Positions 1-7,666 are shown, numbered from the stretch's first letter. The stretch: DNA of 14,584 bases from Gammaproteobacteria bacterium (GCA_030632625.1 DAOVUK010000020.1:1-14584); one strand, 5' to 3'. Numbers and translations: made by a program. Notes: generated from the sequence alone by a model not told the origin.

Positions 1-536
1 GCTTCTGCGTCGTCTTTTTCTGTCTGTTCGTAATCATTCCCTTCCAGATCATCATCGTTGAAGTCAGACATATCCATGCTGTCATCGGCTTCAAATAAGG
101 CTTTTACTATGGCAACTTCAAGCTTATCAGCTTCAACCAGAATGGCTTCAGTACTCAAACCTGATTGAAATTTGATTTCATCAAGAGCAGATATATTGGT
201 TGGGTCAGCCACAGCAACGAACAATCTTGCTCCCCGTTTAAAAAGGGGTAAAGCGTGGTGTTTACTGATAAGATTTTCTTTAATGATCTTAACCGTTTCC
301 TGTTCAAACTCAACCGTACTAATATCAAGCAAAGGGGTGCCAAATTCAGTTGAAGCAATAGTTGCTATATCAATCGATTTGACCAGATTTTTGCCAGTAA
401 TATACTGCACAAAAGGTAATTTATCTTTTCTGGCTGCAGTGATTGCACCCAGAGCCTCCTCTTCATTGAGAAAACTCTGCATAACTAGCTGTCGAGCCAG
501 ACCCGTGAGTTGAGATGTTTGTTGTGCTAATACCAT
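1..536 (-). CDS. pilB: Type IV pilus assembly ATPase PilB, N-terminal part (cut by window edge)
   Basis: This is the first 178 codons of a gene that runs off the left edge of the window with no stop codon. PilB is the cytoplasmic hexameric ATPase that powers type IV pilus extension. The visible part is its N-terminal MshEN-type domain: an LTGLARQLV start helix, FVQYITGKNLVKSIDIA, FGTPLLDIS, then the hallmark stretch KHHALPLFKRGARLFVAV followed by ADPTNISALDEIKF. An acidic linker (EADDSMDMSDFNDDDLEGND) precedes the ATPase core, which lies outside the window. The ATG at 536 gives the usual PilB N-terminus. Upstream there is only a weak ribosome-binding site (ACGGG about 6 nt before the ATG). 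The pilC and pilD genes that often follow would lie to the left and cannot be seen. The family is clear from the N-terminal domain; related GspE/MshE ATPases share the fold, but this wording is PilB-like. Confidence 0.88.
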   Translation of the reverse strand, partial: MVLAQQTSQLTGLARQLVMQSFLNEEEALGAITAARKDKLPFVQYITGKNLVKSIDIATIASTEFGTPLLDISTVEFEQETVKIIKENLISKHHALPLFKRGARLFVAVADPTNISALDEIKFQSGLSTEAILVEADKLEVAIVKALFEADDSMDMSDFNDDDLEGNDYEQTEKDDAE

Positions 537-606
537 AATTGCCCGTTATTCAGAAAATTCTATGAAGATTGACATACTCTATTAATCTATTCTAGTACGA
601 ACTTTA

Positions 607-612
607 ATTATA
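607..612 (-). promoter_or_regulatory. Candidate -10 box for pilB
   Basis: A perfect TATAAT lies on the minus strand 71 bp upstream of the pilB ATG. The best -35-like match, TTGAGA at 633-638, is 20 bp away, which is longer than the preferred 17. The transcript would start near 600 and leave a leader of about 64 nt. The call rests on motif match alone. Confidence 0.35.
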
Positions 613-834
613 GCCAAAAAATTATTGTTTTTTCTCAATAAAATCGTAAAAATGAGATATATTTCAAAAAAACCGGATAATTTAACTCTAAACCAATGTT
701 TTCAGGTTTAAATTTTTCCAGGTTTAAGTACTACAGGAGTGTGGGTTTTTGGCTTGCTGGGGTCGATGATGCAACATGAATGTTTCATAGAAGCCTGCAC
801 GGATGGATTCACTGAGTCTCCGGAACATCGAAAC

Positions 835-1021
835 TATACCCATGATACTTGCCAAAAGTAGGCTCTACGAAGAGAAAATGCAGACTTCGTTCTCTTTATT
901 TATGAGAAGTAACTTAAAGCCTCAATCATGTAGTACTTATACACTCAATCGGCTCTAAGTCAAAATGCCTCGCTACATTTGCCTTCAGAGGCTCTACTTT
1001 TGGCCAAGTATCACGGGTATA
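835..1021. repeat. MITE-like element with terminal inverted repeats and internal hairpins
   Basis: The ends are imperfect inverted repeats of about 31 bp. The left arm (835-866) begins TATACCCATGATACTTG. The reverse complement of the right arm (991-1021) begins TATACCCGTGATACTTGG, and both continue into CCAAAAGTAG. Between them are three smaller inverted repeats: ACGAAG/CTTCGT (867-872, 885-890), ACTTAAAGCC/GGCTCTAAGT (912-921, 951-960, fully pairable allowing one G-U) and AAATG/CATTT (963-967, 976-980). The whole would fold as a long stem closing a multi-branched structure. There is no transposase and no ORF of note. It may be a non-autonomous transposon remnant, a dispersed intergenic repeat or a structured RNA; the sequence alone does not decide. 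I found no clear target-site duplication. Confidence 0.6.
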
Positions 1022-1080
1022 TACTCCTCCGGCACGGTTTTATTGAGCACGATTTCCCGGCACCACTTTGCAGGCTGGTC

Positions 1081-3903
1081 TTATTTAATTTTCTGATATA
1101 ATAATTCGGCCTTTTTCTGCTCTGAAAAGGTTTGTTCCGAAGGGACAATTTTTTCCAGAATTTCAAGGGCTTTATCATGCTGACCCATTTTTTCATAGGT
1201 AAATGCTAAATGGTATTGAATGTCCTTATCTTCAGGAATGCCAATGGCCGCTTGTTTCAATAGCTCCAGGCCCTTACTATATTGTGAATCCCGAGCTAGA
1301 AAATAACCATAGGTATCCATGATAGCGGCTGATGCCGGTGCCTGCTCATGTGCAGATTGAGCCAGTCTGACGGCTTCTTTGATATCGCTGTCACTTTTAA
1401 TCCAGGCTAAATTATTTAAGCTAATAACATGATCGGGTTTTTTTTCCAAAATACGTTGATAGTATATTTCTGCTTGTTCAAGTTGTTGTTTTTCATGATG
1501 TAATGAAGCCAGCTTGAATAAATTATCAGACTCATCAGGTGTTTTAGCGACTCTTTCAGTTAATAGAATAATTGCTTTATCCTGCTGATTTAATGCCAGC
1601 AGCATATCCACAATAGCTGAAAAAACTTTTTTATCAGTCTCTTGTATATCAATGCCCTTATTATAAACTTCCTGATAAATAATAAGTGCTTTTTCATTTT
1701 GTTTCTGGGCACGATAGATATCAGCTTCCAGCAGCCGGCCTGTTGTGGCGTCAGGAAATTTCTCCTGCATGGTTTTTGCCACATTGATTGCCTCTTCATA
1801 GTTCTCCTGACGAATCAATAAACCGGCTTTTAGGGTGTAGAGTGACTGGTTCTCAGGTTGAATGGCCTGAGATTCATCCAGCAGGACGAGCGCTTCATGA
1901 ATACGATTGCTGTCCTGGCTAAGAATCTTAGCCAGCAGCAGACGATGCTGCACATCTTTTTTATCAAAAGTGATAATACTTTTCAGGGTGCGCTCGGCAC
2001 GCTCATTTTGCTTGTTCAGGAGTTGTGAACGAGCTAAAAAAGAACGTATGGTATTGTTATTGGGATGCTGCTTATCCAGTTTTTCTGCAAGACTTAAGAT
2101 TTTCTCCGGCTGTTGTTTACTTTGATACCATTGACTTAACAAACCGGCGACAGTCAGTTGAGAAGGGATATTATTTTTGCTTTGTTCAATGGCGTCCAGA
2201 AAGTACTGTTCTGTCACTTCCGGCTTATTTTGTTTTTCTGCAATGGCCGCAAGTCCCAGATAAGCTTTGAGTGCGTCAGGATTAATCTGGATGACCTGTT
2301 TGAAGTAGTTTTCAGCCGCCTGCCAGTTAGATTCCAGTGCTGAAATGCGGGCCAGTCCCATATAGGCTGGAATGTTTTCTTTATCTTTTTTGATAATGGC
2401 CTGGTACTGAGCAATTGCTTTTTCAGAATTACCTTTAAGTTGTTCAGTCAGTGCTTTAAGATTTAATAATTTTATATCATCAGGTGTTTCAACAAGCAAC
2501 TGATCAATCTTATCTTCGGCTTTATCAAACTGTTTTTGTTTAATATAAGAAATAATCAGTAAGTAATTGGTTTGTATCCGGGATAGTGTTTGAGCTGTAG
2601 AATTGTCTGAATCCATCTGAATGCTGGTCAGCTGTTCCAGCTCATCAATGGCATCATCCAGTTCCCCTGACTGGAATTGTGCGGCAATCAGACGCTTTCT
2701 TATATTTTGATCCTCAGGTGCAAGTTTTTGAGCCTGGCTTAAAAGCTGTAAACCTTTTTGAATTTCACCGCTCTGAATATAGGCGCTGCCAAGAGTGACT
2801 AACAATAACGGGTCACTTTCAAGTTGTTTTTTTTGAATGCCTTCAAGAATAAGTAAAGTCTGTTGAGTTTTACCTTGAGCCAGATAAACATTGGCCAGTA
2901 AATTTTGTGCTTTTAGGTTATCAGGACTGGAAGCAAGATAAATGGTTAAATATTCCTCTGCCTGATTATAATTTTTTAATGCAAAATTAGCGGCGCCTAA
3001 AATAAAGGTTGCCGGCATATGTGTAGATGCCGCATTAATGACTAGCTGAGCTGTTTTCTGTGCACCGATAAAATCTTTTTCCCGTAAAAGTATTTGTGCC
3101 AGAATGAAGTTAGCCTGGGGGTGATTTTTGATTTTTTCCAGAATGACTTGCAGATCAACTTTTGCCTGCTTGTCTTTTTTTAGTACAGCCAGTGTTGCCG
3201 CGCGTTCAAGACGAAATGAGAGATTGTTCGGACTGTTCTCAATTAACTGATCATAAAGTGCTAAGGCTTGCTCATACTGATGATTCAGATTGGCAAATTT
3301 TGCTTTAAGCTGCAGGGTTGAGGGCTTATCTGATTCTATAGCGATTGATTTTGTGAGTAATTGATCGGCTGCAGTGAAGTCTTTTTCAAGTAGAGACAAA
3401 GTGGCAAGGCCATTGTAGGCATTGGCGCTTTCAAGCAAATCGTTTGCCTGTTCAAATGCCTGCCGGGCATCTGCTAACTGGTTTAACGTCAGATGTGCAT
3501 AACCGAGATAGGTGAGTCGCTGACTTTCCTGTTTTGTGTCGCTCAGAGGAGTATTAAGCAGCGTAAGAATTTTTTTCTGCTTGCCTGACGCCTGCAATGC
3601 ATCTGCATAACGAAATGAAATTTCTGTTTCTGTTGGTGAAAGATCATGCGCCCTGCCCAGTTCTTTTAAGCTGGAATCCAGTTTGCCGATATCAAGGTAG
3701 ACACTGCCCAGCATAAAACGCACCTGAGCATCTTTGGGTGTCTCTTTCAGTTGATTTTTCAGATGAATAATTGCTGTGGAATATTCTTTTTTTTCAATGG
3801 CTTGTTTGGCATCCTGGATTGTATCAGCAGTAGCACTTGAACAAACACCGATATTAATCCCTGCCAGAATGCATAGCAGTGAAAGTCTTTTTTTGATGCG
3901 CAT
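1081..3903 (-). CDS. prsT: Exported TPR-repeat protein, PrsT-like (PEP-CTERM/XrtA-associated family)
   Basis: A 940-residue protein made almost wholly of tetratricopeptide repeats, which act as protein-protein scaffolds. Residues 1-26 form a signal peptide (basic MRIKKR, hydrophobic core, ATA cleavage motif before Asp27), so it should act in the periplasm or at the outer membrane. Cys21 sits in IGVC, a poor lipobox, so ordinary signal peptidase cleavage is likelier than lipidation. TPR units run from about residue 30 (AIEKKEYSTAIIHLKNQL) to the C-terminus, ending with the NNLAW, DTYGYFLA and YHLAFTYEKMGQ wording common in PrsT. Members of that family usually accompany exosortase A exopolysaccharide loci, but no such genes lie here, so the role is uncertain. 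I chose the ATG at 3903 because AGGGA lies 7 nt upstream of it; an in-frame ATG at 3918 lacks a ribosome-binding site. Other large TPR proteins are the alternative. Confidence 0.75.
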   Translation of the reverse strand: MRIKKRLSLLCILAGINIGVCSSATADTIQDAKQAIEKKEYSTAIIHLKNQLKETPKDAQVRFMLGSVYLDIGKLDSSLKELGRAHDLSPTETEISFRYADALQASGKQKKILTLLNTPLSDTKQESQRLTYLGYAHLTLNQLADARQAFEQANDLLESANAYNGLATLSLLEKDFTAADQLLTKSIAIESDKPSTLQLKAKFANLNHQYEQALALYDQLIENSPNNLSFRLERAATLAVLKKDKQAKVDLQVILEKIKNHPQANFILAQILLREKDFIGAQKTAQLVINAASTHMPATFILGAANFALKNYNQAEEYLTIYLASSPDNLKAQNLLANVYLAQGKTQQTLLILEGIQKKQLESDPLLLVTLGSAYIQSGEIQKGLQLLSQAQKLAPEDQNIRKRLIAAQFQSGELDDAIDELEQLTSIQMDSDNSTAQTLSRIQTNYLLIISYIKQKQFDKAEDKIDQLLVETPDDIKLLNLKALTEQLKGNSEKAIAQYQAIIKKDKENIPAYMGLARISALESNWQAAENYFKQVIQINPDALKAYLGLAAIAEKQNKPEVTEQYFLDAIEQSKNNIPSQLTVAGLLSQWYQSKQQPEKILSLAEKLDKQHPNNNTIRSFLARSQLLNKQNERAERTLKSIITFDKKDVQHRLLLAKILSQDSNRIHEALVLLDESQAIQPENQSLYTLKAGLLIRQENYEEAINVAKTMQEKFPDATTGRLLEADIYRAQKQNEKALIIYQEVYNKGIDIQETDKKVFSAIVDMLLALNQQDKAIILLTERVAKTPDESDNLFKLASLHHEKQQLEQAEIYYQRILEKKPDHVISLNNLAWIKSDSDIKEAVRLAQSAHEQAPASAAIMDTYGYFLARDSQYSKGLELLKQAAIGIPEDKDIQYHLAFTYEKMGQHDKALEILEKIVPSEQTFSEQKKAELLYQKIK

Positions 3904-3954
3904 TGTTTTCCCTGTCATAACAGTTAAGTTGTAGAGTATTAATTGACGGGTTGT

Positions 3955-3963
3955 ACTATAGCA
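3955..3963 (-). promoter_or_regulatory. Candidate extended -10 promoter for the TPR gene
   Basis: The minus strand reads TGCTATAGT, a TGn extension in front of a 5-of-6 match to TATAAT. There is no good -35 box at normal spacing, as is usual for extended -10 promoters. Transcription would begin near 3949, about 46 nt before the chosen start at 3903. Confidence 0.4.
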
Positions 3964-4023
3964 TATTGCTCCTTTTGTTATTGTACGTAATATCTTATAA
4001 ATAGTATTTAAAAAATCTTATTT

Positions 4024-4051
4024 AAGGAAAAGGAAAAGGAAAGAGAAAGGA
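4024..4051 (+). repeat. Homopurine run of GGAAAA-type repeats
   Basis: Twenty-eight consecutive purines, beginning as AAGGAAAAGGAAAAGGAAAG with a 6-bp period and then degenerating. It lies between the TPR gene promoter region and the inverted-repeat element next to rdgC. There is no coding sense on either strand. The short period makes copy-number slippage possible. Confidence 0.6.
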
Positions 4052-4077
4052 TAAAAGTACATATTCCAGAGAAAGGC

Positions 4078-4203
4078 AGGTTCTTCAGAAATTTGCGTAA
4101 TTTTCCAAATTGTAGAGACGTTGCATGCAACGTCTCTACCCTATCTATGAATGGCTGAATTCACCGAGTGAATACAAAAAGTACGCAATAATGTGAAGAA
4201 CCT
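4078..4203. repeat. Inverted-repeat-bounded element abutting the rdgC stop codon
   Basis: The outer ends are inverted: AGGTTCTTC (4078-4086) pairs with GAAGAACCT (4195-4203), and a further TTGCGTA/TACGCAA pair lies just inside on each side. The interior holds the 28-bp palindrome at 4112-4139 and a small hairpin ATTCAC-CGA-GTGAAT (4159-4173). The right end overlaps the first two bases of the rdgC stop codon (4202-4204 on the plus strand). It resembles a small non-autonomous repeat of about 126 bp, but it could also be the 3' processing or termination region of rdgC. I see no duplicated target site. Confidence 0.5.
4112..4139. repeat. Perfect 28-bp palindrome
   Basis: Each half is GTAGAGACGTTGCA, followed immediately by its reverse complement with no loop. 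From memory, this GTAGAGACG-TTGCATGCAA-CGTCTCTAC motif is a very frequent intergenic repeat in filamentous cyanobacteria and is found scattered in other phyla. I could not search to confirm this. No T-run follows on either strand, so it is not a standard intrinsic terminator. Confidence 0.85.
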
Positions 4204-5134
4204 ATTTCCGAGGCCCAGAGTTTTGTTCTCCGCCAAGGACTTCAATCAGTCTTGGGATAAAACGAGCCAGTTCACCTGTCATGAGATTAAAATCTGCATC
4301 AAACAATGCCGCAGCATCTTCTGCGCCATCATCTGCGGCCTGTTCTAATAGTTCATCGGAAAATTTCAAACGTTTAATGGCTAAGTCATCTTCGATAATG
4401 CATTCGATGGCATCATTCCAGTTGACTGCCAGCTTGGTGACTTCTTTGCCGCTGTTGAGATGCAGCTGGATTTCATCACTGCTGAGATCCTGCCGTTTAC
4501 AGCGCAAGATAGCACCTTCATCATCAGATTCACGCAATTCACATTCGTCTTTTATTAGAAAATCATCTTTTAAATCATTGCCTTTTAACCAGCTGGTCAT
4601 CAATAAAGTCGGCAGTGTGTTGGTCTTCAGCGGCACAACCGGCAGGCTGCCAAGAGTTTGTCTTAACAGTTCCACTAATTCTTCGGCCTTATTATTGCTG
4701 GAAGCATCAACAAACATGAGCTGAGCATCCTGATCAAGATAGGCATAAGTTCGTTTGGAACGGGTAAAAGCTCTAGGCAGCAGAGTTAAAATCAGCTCAT
4801 CTTTGATGCTTTGTTTGTGTTTGCCGACAGGGCGCCGTCCGCTTTCAGCCTGCATTGCATCCAGCTTTTCATTAAGTGCATCATTGATAACACTGGATGG
4901 TAGAATCCTTTCTTCCTGGCGCACACAAAGCATGGTGGTTTTGCCGATAGTATGCGTCAGTAAAACACTATTATCATCATGACTATTGCCAAGTGGCGGT
5001 ACCCAGCCAAAGGAAGATGCCTGTGTCGAAGCACAGGGCTGAAATGATTTTTCAGTGAGTTGTGTTTCCAATTGTTCCGAAGCGATTGAAAAAGGTTTGC
5101 TGAAACGGTAAATTTTTAGGTTTTTAAACCACAT
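4202..5134 (-). CDS. rdgC: Recombination-associated protein RdgC
   Basis: A 310-residue nucleoid-associated protein; the family is about 300 residues long, so this is full length. RdgC forms a ring-shaped dimer around duplex DNA and limits RecA filament activity. The family wording is present throughout: MWFKNLKIYR at the N-terminus, QPCASTQASSFGWVPPLG, LPSSVINDAL, LLPRAFTRSKRTYAYLDQD, LRQTLGSLPVVPL, KRQDLSSDEI, VTKLAVNW, LAIKRLKFSDEL and FDADFNLMTGELARFIPRLI near the C-terminus. The ATG at 5134 has AGGA 9 nt upstream. The umuD-like gene lies 167 bp upstream on the same strand, so the two may share a transcript, although no terminator or clear second promoter is visible in the gap. The 3' end touches the repeat element at 4078-4203. 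Confidence 0.95.
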   Translation of the reverse strand: MWFKNLKIYRFSKPFSIASEQLETQLTEKSFQPCASTQASSFGWVPPLGNSHDDNSVLLTHTIGKTTMLCVRQEERILPSSVINDALNEKLDAMQAESGRRPVGKHKQSIKDELILTLLPRAFTRSKRTYAYLDQDAQLMFVDASSNNKAEELVELLRQTLGSLPVVPLKTNTLPTLLMTSWLKGNDLKDDFLIKDECELRESDDEGAILRCKRQDLSSDEIQLHLNSGKEVTKLAVNWNDAIECIIEDDLAIKRLKFSDELLEQAADDGAEDAAALFDADFNLMTGELARFIPRLIEVLGGEQNSGPRK

Positions 5135-5301
5135 AATTGCTTATCCTGGCCGTTTTTTGCTCAACTCTCAACATACATCAGCTTACCTTTTGCTAAGCCT
5201 TTTGTGAAATGAGGATTGAGCGCTGTGAAAGAAGTAATTAAAAACAGGCTGGGATTATCCTAAATAAAGTGTCTTAAGGCTAGCTTTTTGAAATATAAGT
5301 T

Positions 5302-5817
5302 TTACAGCGTGTGTATAACATTGGTCACTACGCCCCAAATATGCAGGCTTTCTTCAGGACCGATTTCAATGGGGTCAAAATCATCATTTTCAGGCATTAA
5401 ACGAACCTGTCCCTGTTTCTTATAGAGACGTTTGACTGTGAGTTCGCCTTCAACTGCTGCAATAACAATTTTTCCATGGCTTGCTTCCAGACTGCGATCG
5501 ACAATCAGAATGTCATCCGGGTGTATCCCTGAATTAATCATGGAATACCCCGTCACACGTACAAAAAAAGTAGAGGCGGGATCATGGATCAGATGTTCAG
5601 ACAAATCCAGCATACCTTCAATGTAATCGTCGGTTGGTGCAGGGCAGCCTGCAGCCACTTTGCCGCCATAGAGAGGCAGTTTAAAACCGCCTGAACGAGC
5701 AAATTCAAGAATACGTTCTACCATGCTTTCAGGAACACGAATTGCCCTGGTGGATTCAGAATATTTTCCTGTTCCTTTTGGGCGACCGGCACCACTGCGT
5801 TTTCCACCTCTGGGCAT
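5302..5817 (-). CDS. umuD: UmuD-like self-cleaving S24 (LexA-family) protein with extra N-terminal segment
   Basis: A 171-residue protein whose residues 48-171 form a LexA/UmuD-type self-cleaving serine protease domain. The likely cleavage bond is Ala56-Gly57 in VAAGCPAP, the catalytic serine is Ser92 in GYSMINSG, and the catalytic lysine is Lys129 in GELTVKRL. In E. coli, UmuD (139 residues) is cleaved when RecA is activated and then joins UmuC as DNA polymerase V. This protein is longer: residues 1-20 are basic and glycine-rich with an AT-hook-like GRPKG, and residues 22-40 (STRAIRVPESMVERILEFA) resemble a ribbon-helix-helix DNA-binding segment. Similar N-termini are known in other UmuD-like proteins. 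No umuC follows; rdgC does. The start at 5817 is firm, with AGGAG 6 nt upstream. A role as a self-cleaving regulator rather than a polymerase subunit is possible but inferred. Confidence 0.85.
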   Translation of the reverse strand: MPRGGKRSGAGRPKGTGKYSESTRAIRVPESMVERILEFARSGGFKLPLYGGKVAAGCPAPTDDYIEGMLDLSEHLIHDPASTFFVRVTGYSMINSGIHPDDILIVDRSLEASHGKIVIAAVEGELTVKRLYKKQGQVRLMPENDDFDPIEIGPEESLHIWGVVTNVIHTL

Positions 5818-5826
5818 ATTGCTCTC

Positions 5827-5865
5827 CTGTATTTTTAGCTGTCAACCTGGCTGTAAAACAGCTGT
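5827..5865 (-). promoter_or_regulatory. Four-fold ACAG half-site array in the umuD-like leader
   Basis: On the minus strand ACAG occurs four times in one orientation (plus-strand CTGT at 5827, 5839, 5851 and 5862), separated by 8, 8 and 7 bases. That is about one helical turn per unit. The last copy merges with the ribosome-binding site as ACAGGAG. Within the array, CTGT-TTT-ACAG also forms a short inverted pair. LexA boxes in Gammaproteobacteria are CTGT-N8-ACAG inverted pairs, so this is not a normal LexA box. The direct repetition could suit a ribbon-helix-helix-type protein. Its function is a guess from pattern. Confidence 0.4.
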
Positions 5866-5887
5866 AAATCGACTTGAAAATAAATTC

Positions 5888-5915
5888 TTTATATAGAATA
5901 CTGTACTTTTATCAA
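5888..5915 (-). promoter_or_regulatory. Candidate sigma-70 promoter for the umuD-like gene
   Basis: On the minus strand TTGATA (5910-5915) and TATAAA (5888-5893) are separated by 16 bp, which is a reasonable sigma-70 pair. Transcription would start near 5881, placing the ACAG array inside the 5' leader. An extra TACAGTA half-site lies between the two boxes. Its partner half is degenerate, so a LexA site here is weak. Confidence 0.45.
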
Positions 5916-6043
5916 TATGTCTAATGTTTTTTTCTACTGTTAACAGAATTATTGAATGGGGATATATGGATTTTTACTAACTAATACAGGATAATAGCGC
6001 ATCGTGCAATCTCGCAAAAAGAATACTGATCAGGAATAATATT

Positions 6044-7636
6044 TTGATATCAACAGCAAACCTCACCATTCAATTTGGCGCCAAGCCGTTATTTGAAAAT
6101 GTTTCGGTTAAATTTAGTGATGAAAACCGCTATGGCCTTATTGGTGCCAATGGTTGTGGTAAATCGACCTTCATGAAAATTCTTGGCGGTGATCTGGATG
6201 CAAGCAGCGGTACGGTCACGATTTCAACCGGAGAGCGTGTGGGTAAGTTGCGCCAGGATCAATTTGCCTATGAACAATACAGTGTCATTGACACTGTTAT
6301 TATGGGTCATGGAGAGCTTTGGAAGGTCAAAGAAGAGCGCGATCAGATTTATGCCAAAGCAGATATGAGTGAAGATGAGGGTATGCGTGTTGCCGATCTG
6401 GAAGTTCAATATGGTGAAATGGATGGTTATACGGCTGAATCCAGAGCAGGTGAGCTTTTAATGGGTGTGGGTATTCCGGTTGAACAGCATTTTGGTCCTA
6501 TGTCTGAAATTGCCCCGGGTTTTAAACTGCGTGTCTTATTGGCTCAGGTGCTGTTTTCTGATCCTGATATTATGCTATTGGACGAACCGACTAATAACCT
6601 TGATATTAATACTATTCGCTGGCTGGAAACCATTATTAACGAACGTAACTGCACCATGATTATCATCTCTCATGACAGGCACTTTCTGAATAGTGTCTGT
6701 ACTCACATGGCTGATTTAGATTACGGATCAATTAATATTTATCCCGGCAACTACGATGAGTACATGCTGGCTGCGACTCAGGCCAGAGAGCGTCAACTAC
6801 AGTCAAATGAGAAAAAGAAAGTAGAAATGTCTGATCTGCAAAAGTTCGTTGAACGTTTTTCTGCTAATGCCTCTAAAGCAAAACAGGCGACTTCCCGGCG
6901 TAAGCGTCTGGAAAAAATTCAGCTGGATGATATTAAAGTTTCCTCAAGAAAAAATCCATTTATTCGTTTTGTGCAGGATAAAAAGCTGTATCGTAATGCC
7001 TTTGAAATTGAAAATCTGAGTAATGGTTTTGATGAACTTCTATTTAAAGATTTGAATATGCTGGTTGAAGTAGGTGAACGCATTGCTATTATTGGTGCTA
7101 ACGGTATTGGTAAGACAACATTATTAAGAACACTGATTCATGATCTGCAAGCAAAAAACGGTCGAATTAAATTTTCTGAAAACGCTGATATTGGTTATTA
7201 TCCTCAGGAGCATGTTGATGAGTTTGCCGCTGAAATGACCTTGTTTGACTGGATGGATCAATGGGGACAGAAAAGTGATGATGATCAGGCTATTCGGGGT
7301 ATTCTTGGTCGCCTGCTGTTTTCCCGTGATGATACTGATAAATCAGTTAAAGTTCTCTCGGGTGGTGAAATGGGACGCATGGTTTACGGCAAATTAATGT
7401 TGGAAAAACCCAATGTATTATTTATGGATGAACCCACAAACCATATGGATATGGAATCCATTGAGTCATTAAATATGGCATTGGATATGTATGAAGGCAC
7501 ACTTGTTTTTGTCAGTCATGACCGTGAATTTGTCTCTTCTCTGGCAACCCGCATCCTGGAAATAAAAGAGGATAGGATTGTCGACTTCAAGGGCTCTTAT
7601 GATGAGTACCTCGCGAGTCAGGGTATCGAAGAATAA
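6044..7636 (+). CDS. ybiT: ABC-F family ATPase, YbiT type
   Basis: A 530-residue soluble protein with two ABC ATPase domains and no membrane segment, the same length as E. coli YbiT. ABC-F proteins act on the ribosome, binding near the E site and affecting translation; the precise role of YbiT is less certain. Domain 1 has Walker [10 protein letters not shown] (34-42) and Walker B with [10 protein letters not shown]. Its signature is the degenerate [11 protein letters not shown] in place of LSGGQ, which is normal for YbiT. A charged linker (about 245-305) follows. Domain 2 has GANGIGKTT (351-359), the intact signature LSGGE (438-442), [10 protein letters not shown] and SHDREF. The start is TTG at 6044, with AGGA 8 nt upstream; no in-frame ATG lies nearby, and the resulting [11 protein letters not shown] aligns with the family N-terminus. 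Transcription diverges from the umuD-like gene. No convincing promoter of its own stands out in the 226-bp gap. Confidence 0.95.
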   Translation: MISTANLTIQFGAKPLFENVSVKFSDENRYGLIGANGCGKSTFMKILGGDLDASSGTVTISTGERVGKLRQDQFAYEQYSVIDTVIMGHGELWKVKEERDQIYAKADMSEDEGMRVADLEVQYGEMDGYTAESRAGELLMGVGIPVEQHFGPMSEIAPGFKLRVLLAQVLFSDPDIMLLDEPTNNLDINTIRWLETIINERNCTMIIISHDRHFLNSVCTHMADLDYGSINIYPGNYDEYMLAATQARERQLQSNEKKKVEMSDLQKFVERFSANASKAKQATSRRKRLEKIQLDDIKVSSRKNPFIRFVQDKKLYRNAFEIENLSNGFDELLFKDLNMLVEVGERIAIIGANGIGKTTLLRTLIHDLQAKNGRIKFSENADIGYYPQEHVDEFAAEMTLFDWMDQWGQKSDDDQAIRGILGRLLFSRDDTDKSVKVLSGGEMGRMVYGKLMLEKPNVLFMDEPTNHMDMESIESLNMALDMYEGTLVFVSHDREFVSSLATRILEIKEDRIVDFKGSYDEYLASQGIEE

Positions 7637-7666
7637 TCACCTGCCCGAAAAAATACTGTCTGCTAT

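Larger units (their letters stand above)
537..1080. other. Gene-free stretch between pilB and the TPR gene
   Basis: I see no supportable protein-coding gene in these 544 bases. The pilB-proximal third is very AT-rich and holds the candidate pilB promoter. Near 700-730 the 9-mer CAGGTTTAA occurs twice. The right half is dominated by the folded repeat element at 835-1021. The last 59 bases, next to the TPR gene stop, are more GC-rich and show no obvious terminator with a T-run. Confidence 0.6.

Noticed and set aside
172..513. 113-codon open frame on the plus strand
   Set aside because: It lies entirely antisense to the recognisable PilB N-terminus and has no family resemblance or ribosome-binding site.
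791..828. Shared flanking wording between the 835-1021 element, its right flank at 1029-1063 and the 4159-4170 hairpin
   Set aside because: Matches are short (about 11 bases, ATTCAC-GAGT) or scattered, and too weak to call a duplication or a common element.
3904..3918. Upstream ATG at 3918 as the TPR protein start
   Set aside because: It lacks a ribosome-binding site, while the ATG at 3903 has AGGGA at a good distance and gives a better signal peptide start.
5897..5922. Canonical LexA box in front of the umuD-like gene
   Set aside because: TACTGTA is a good left half, but the right half is AAT or CAA at the wrong spacing, not CAG. It is kept only as a half-site.
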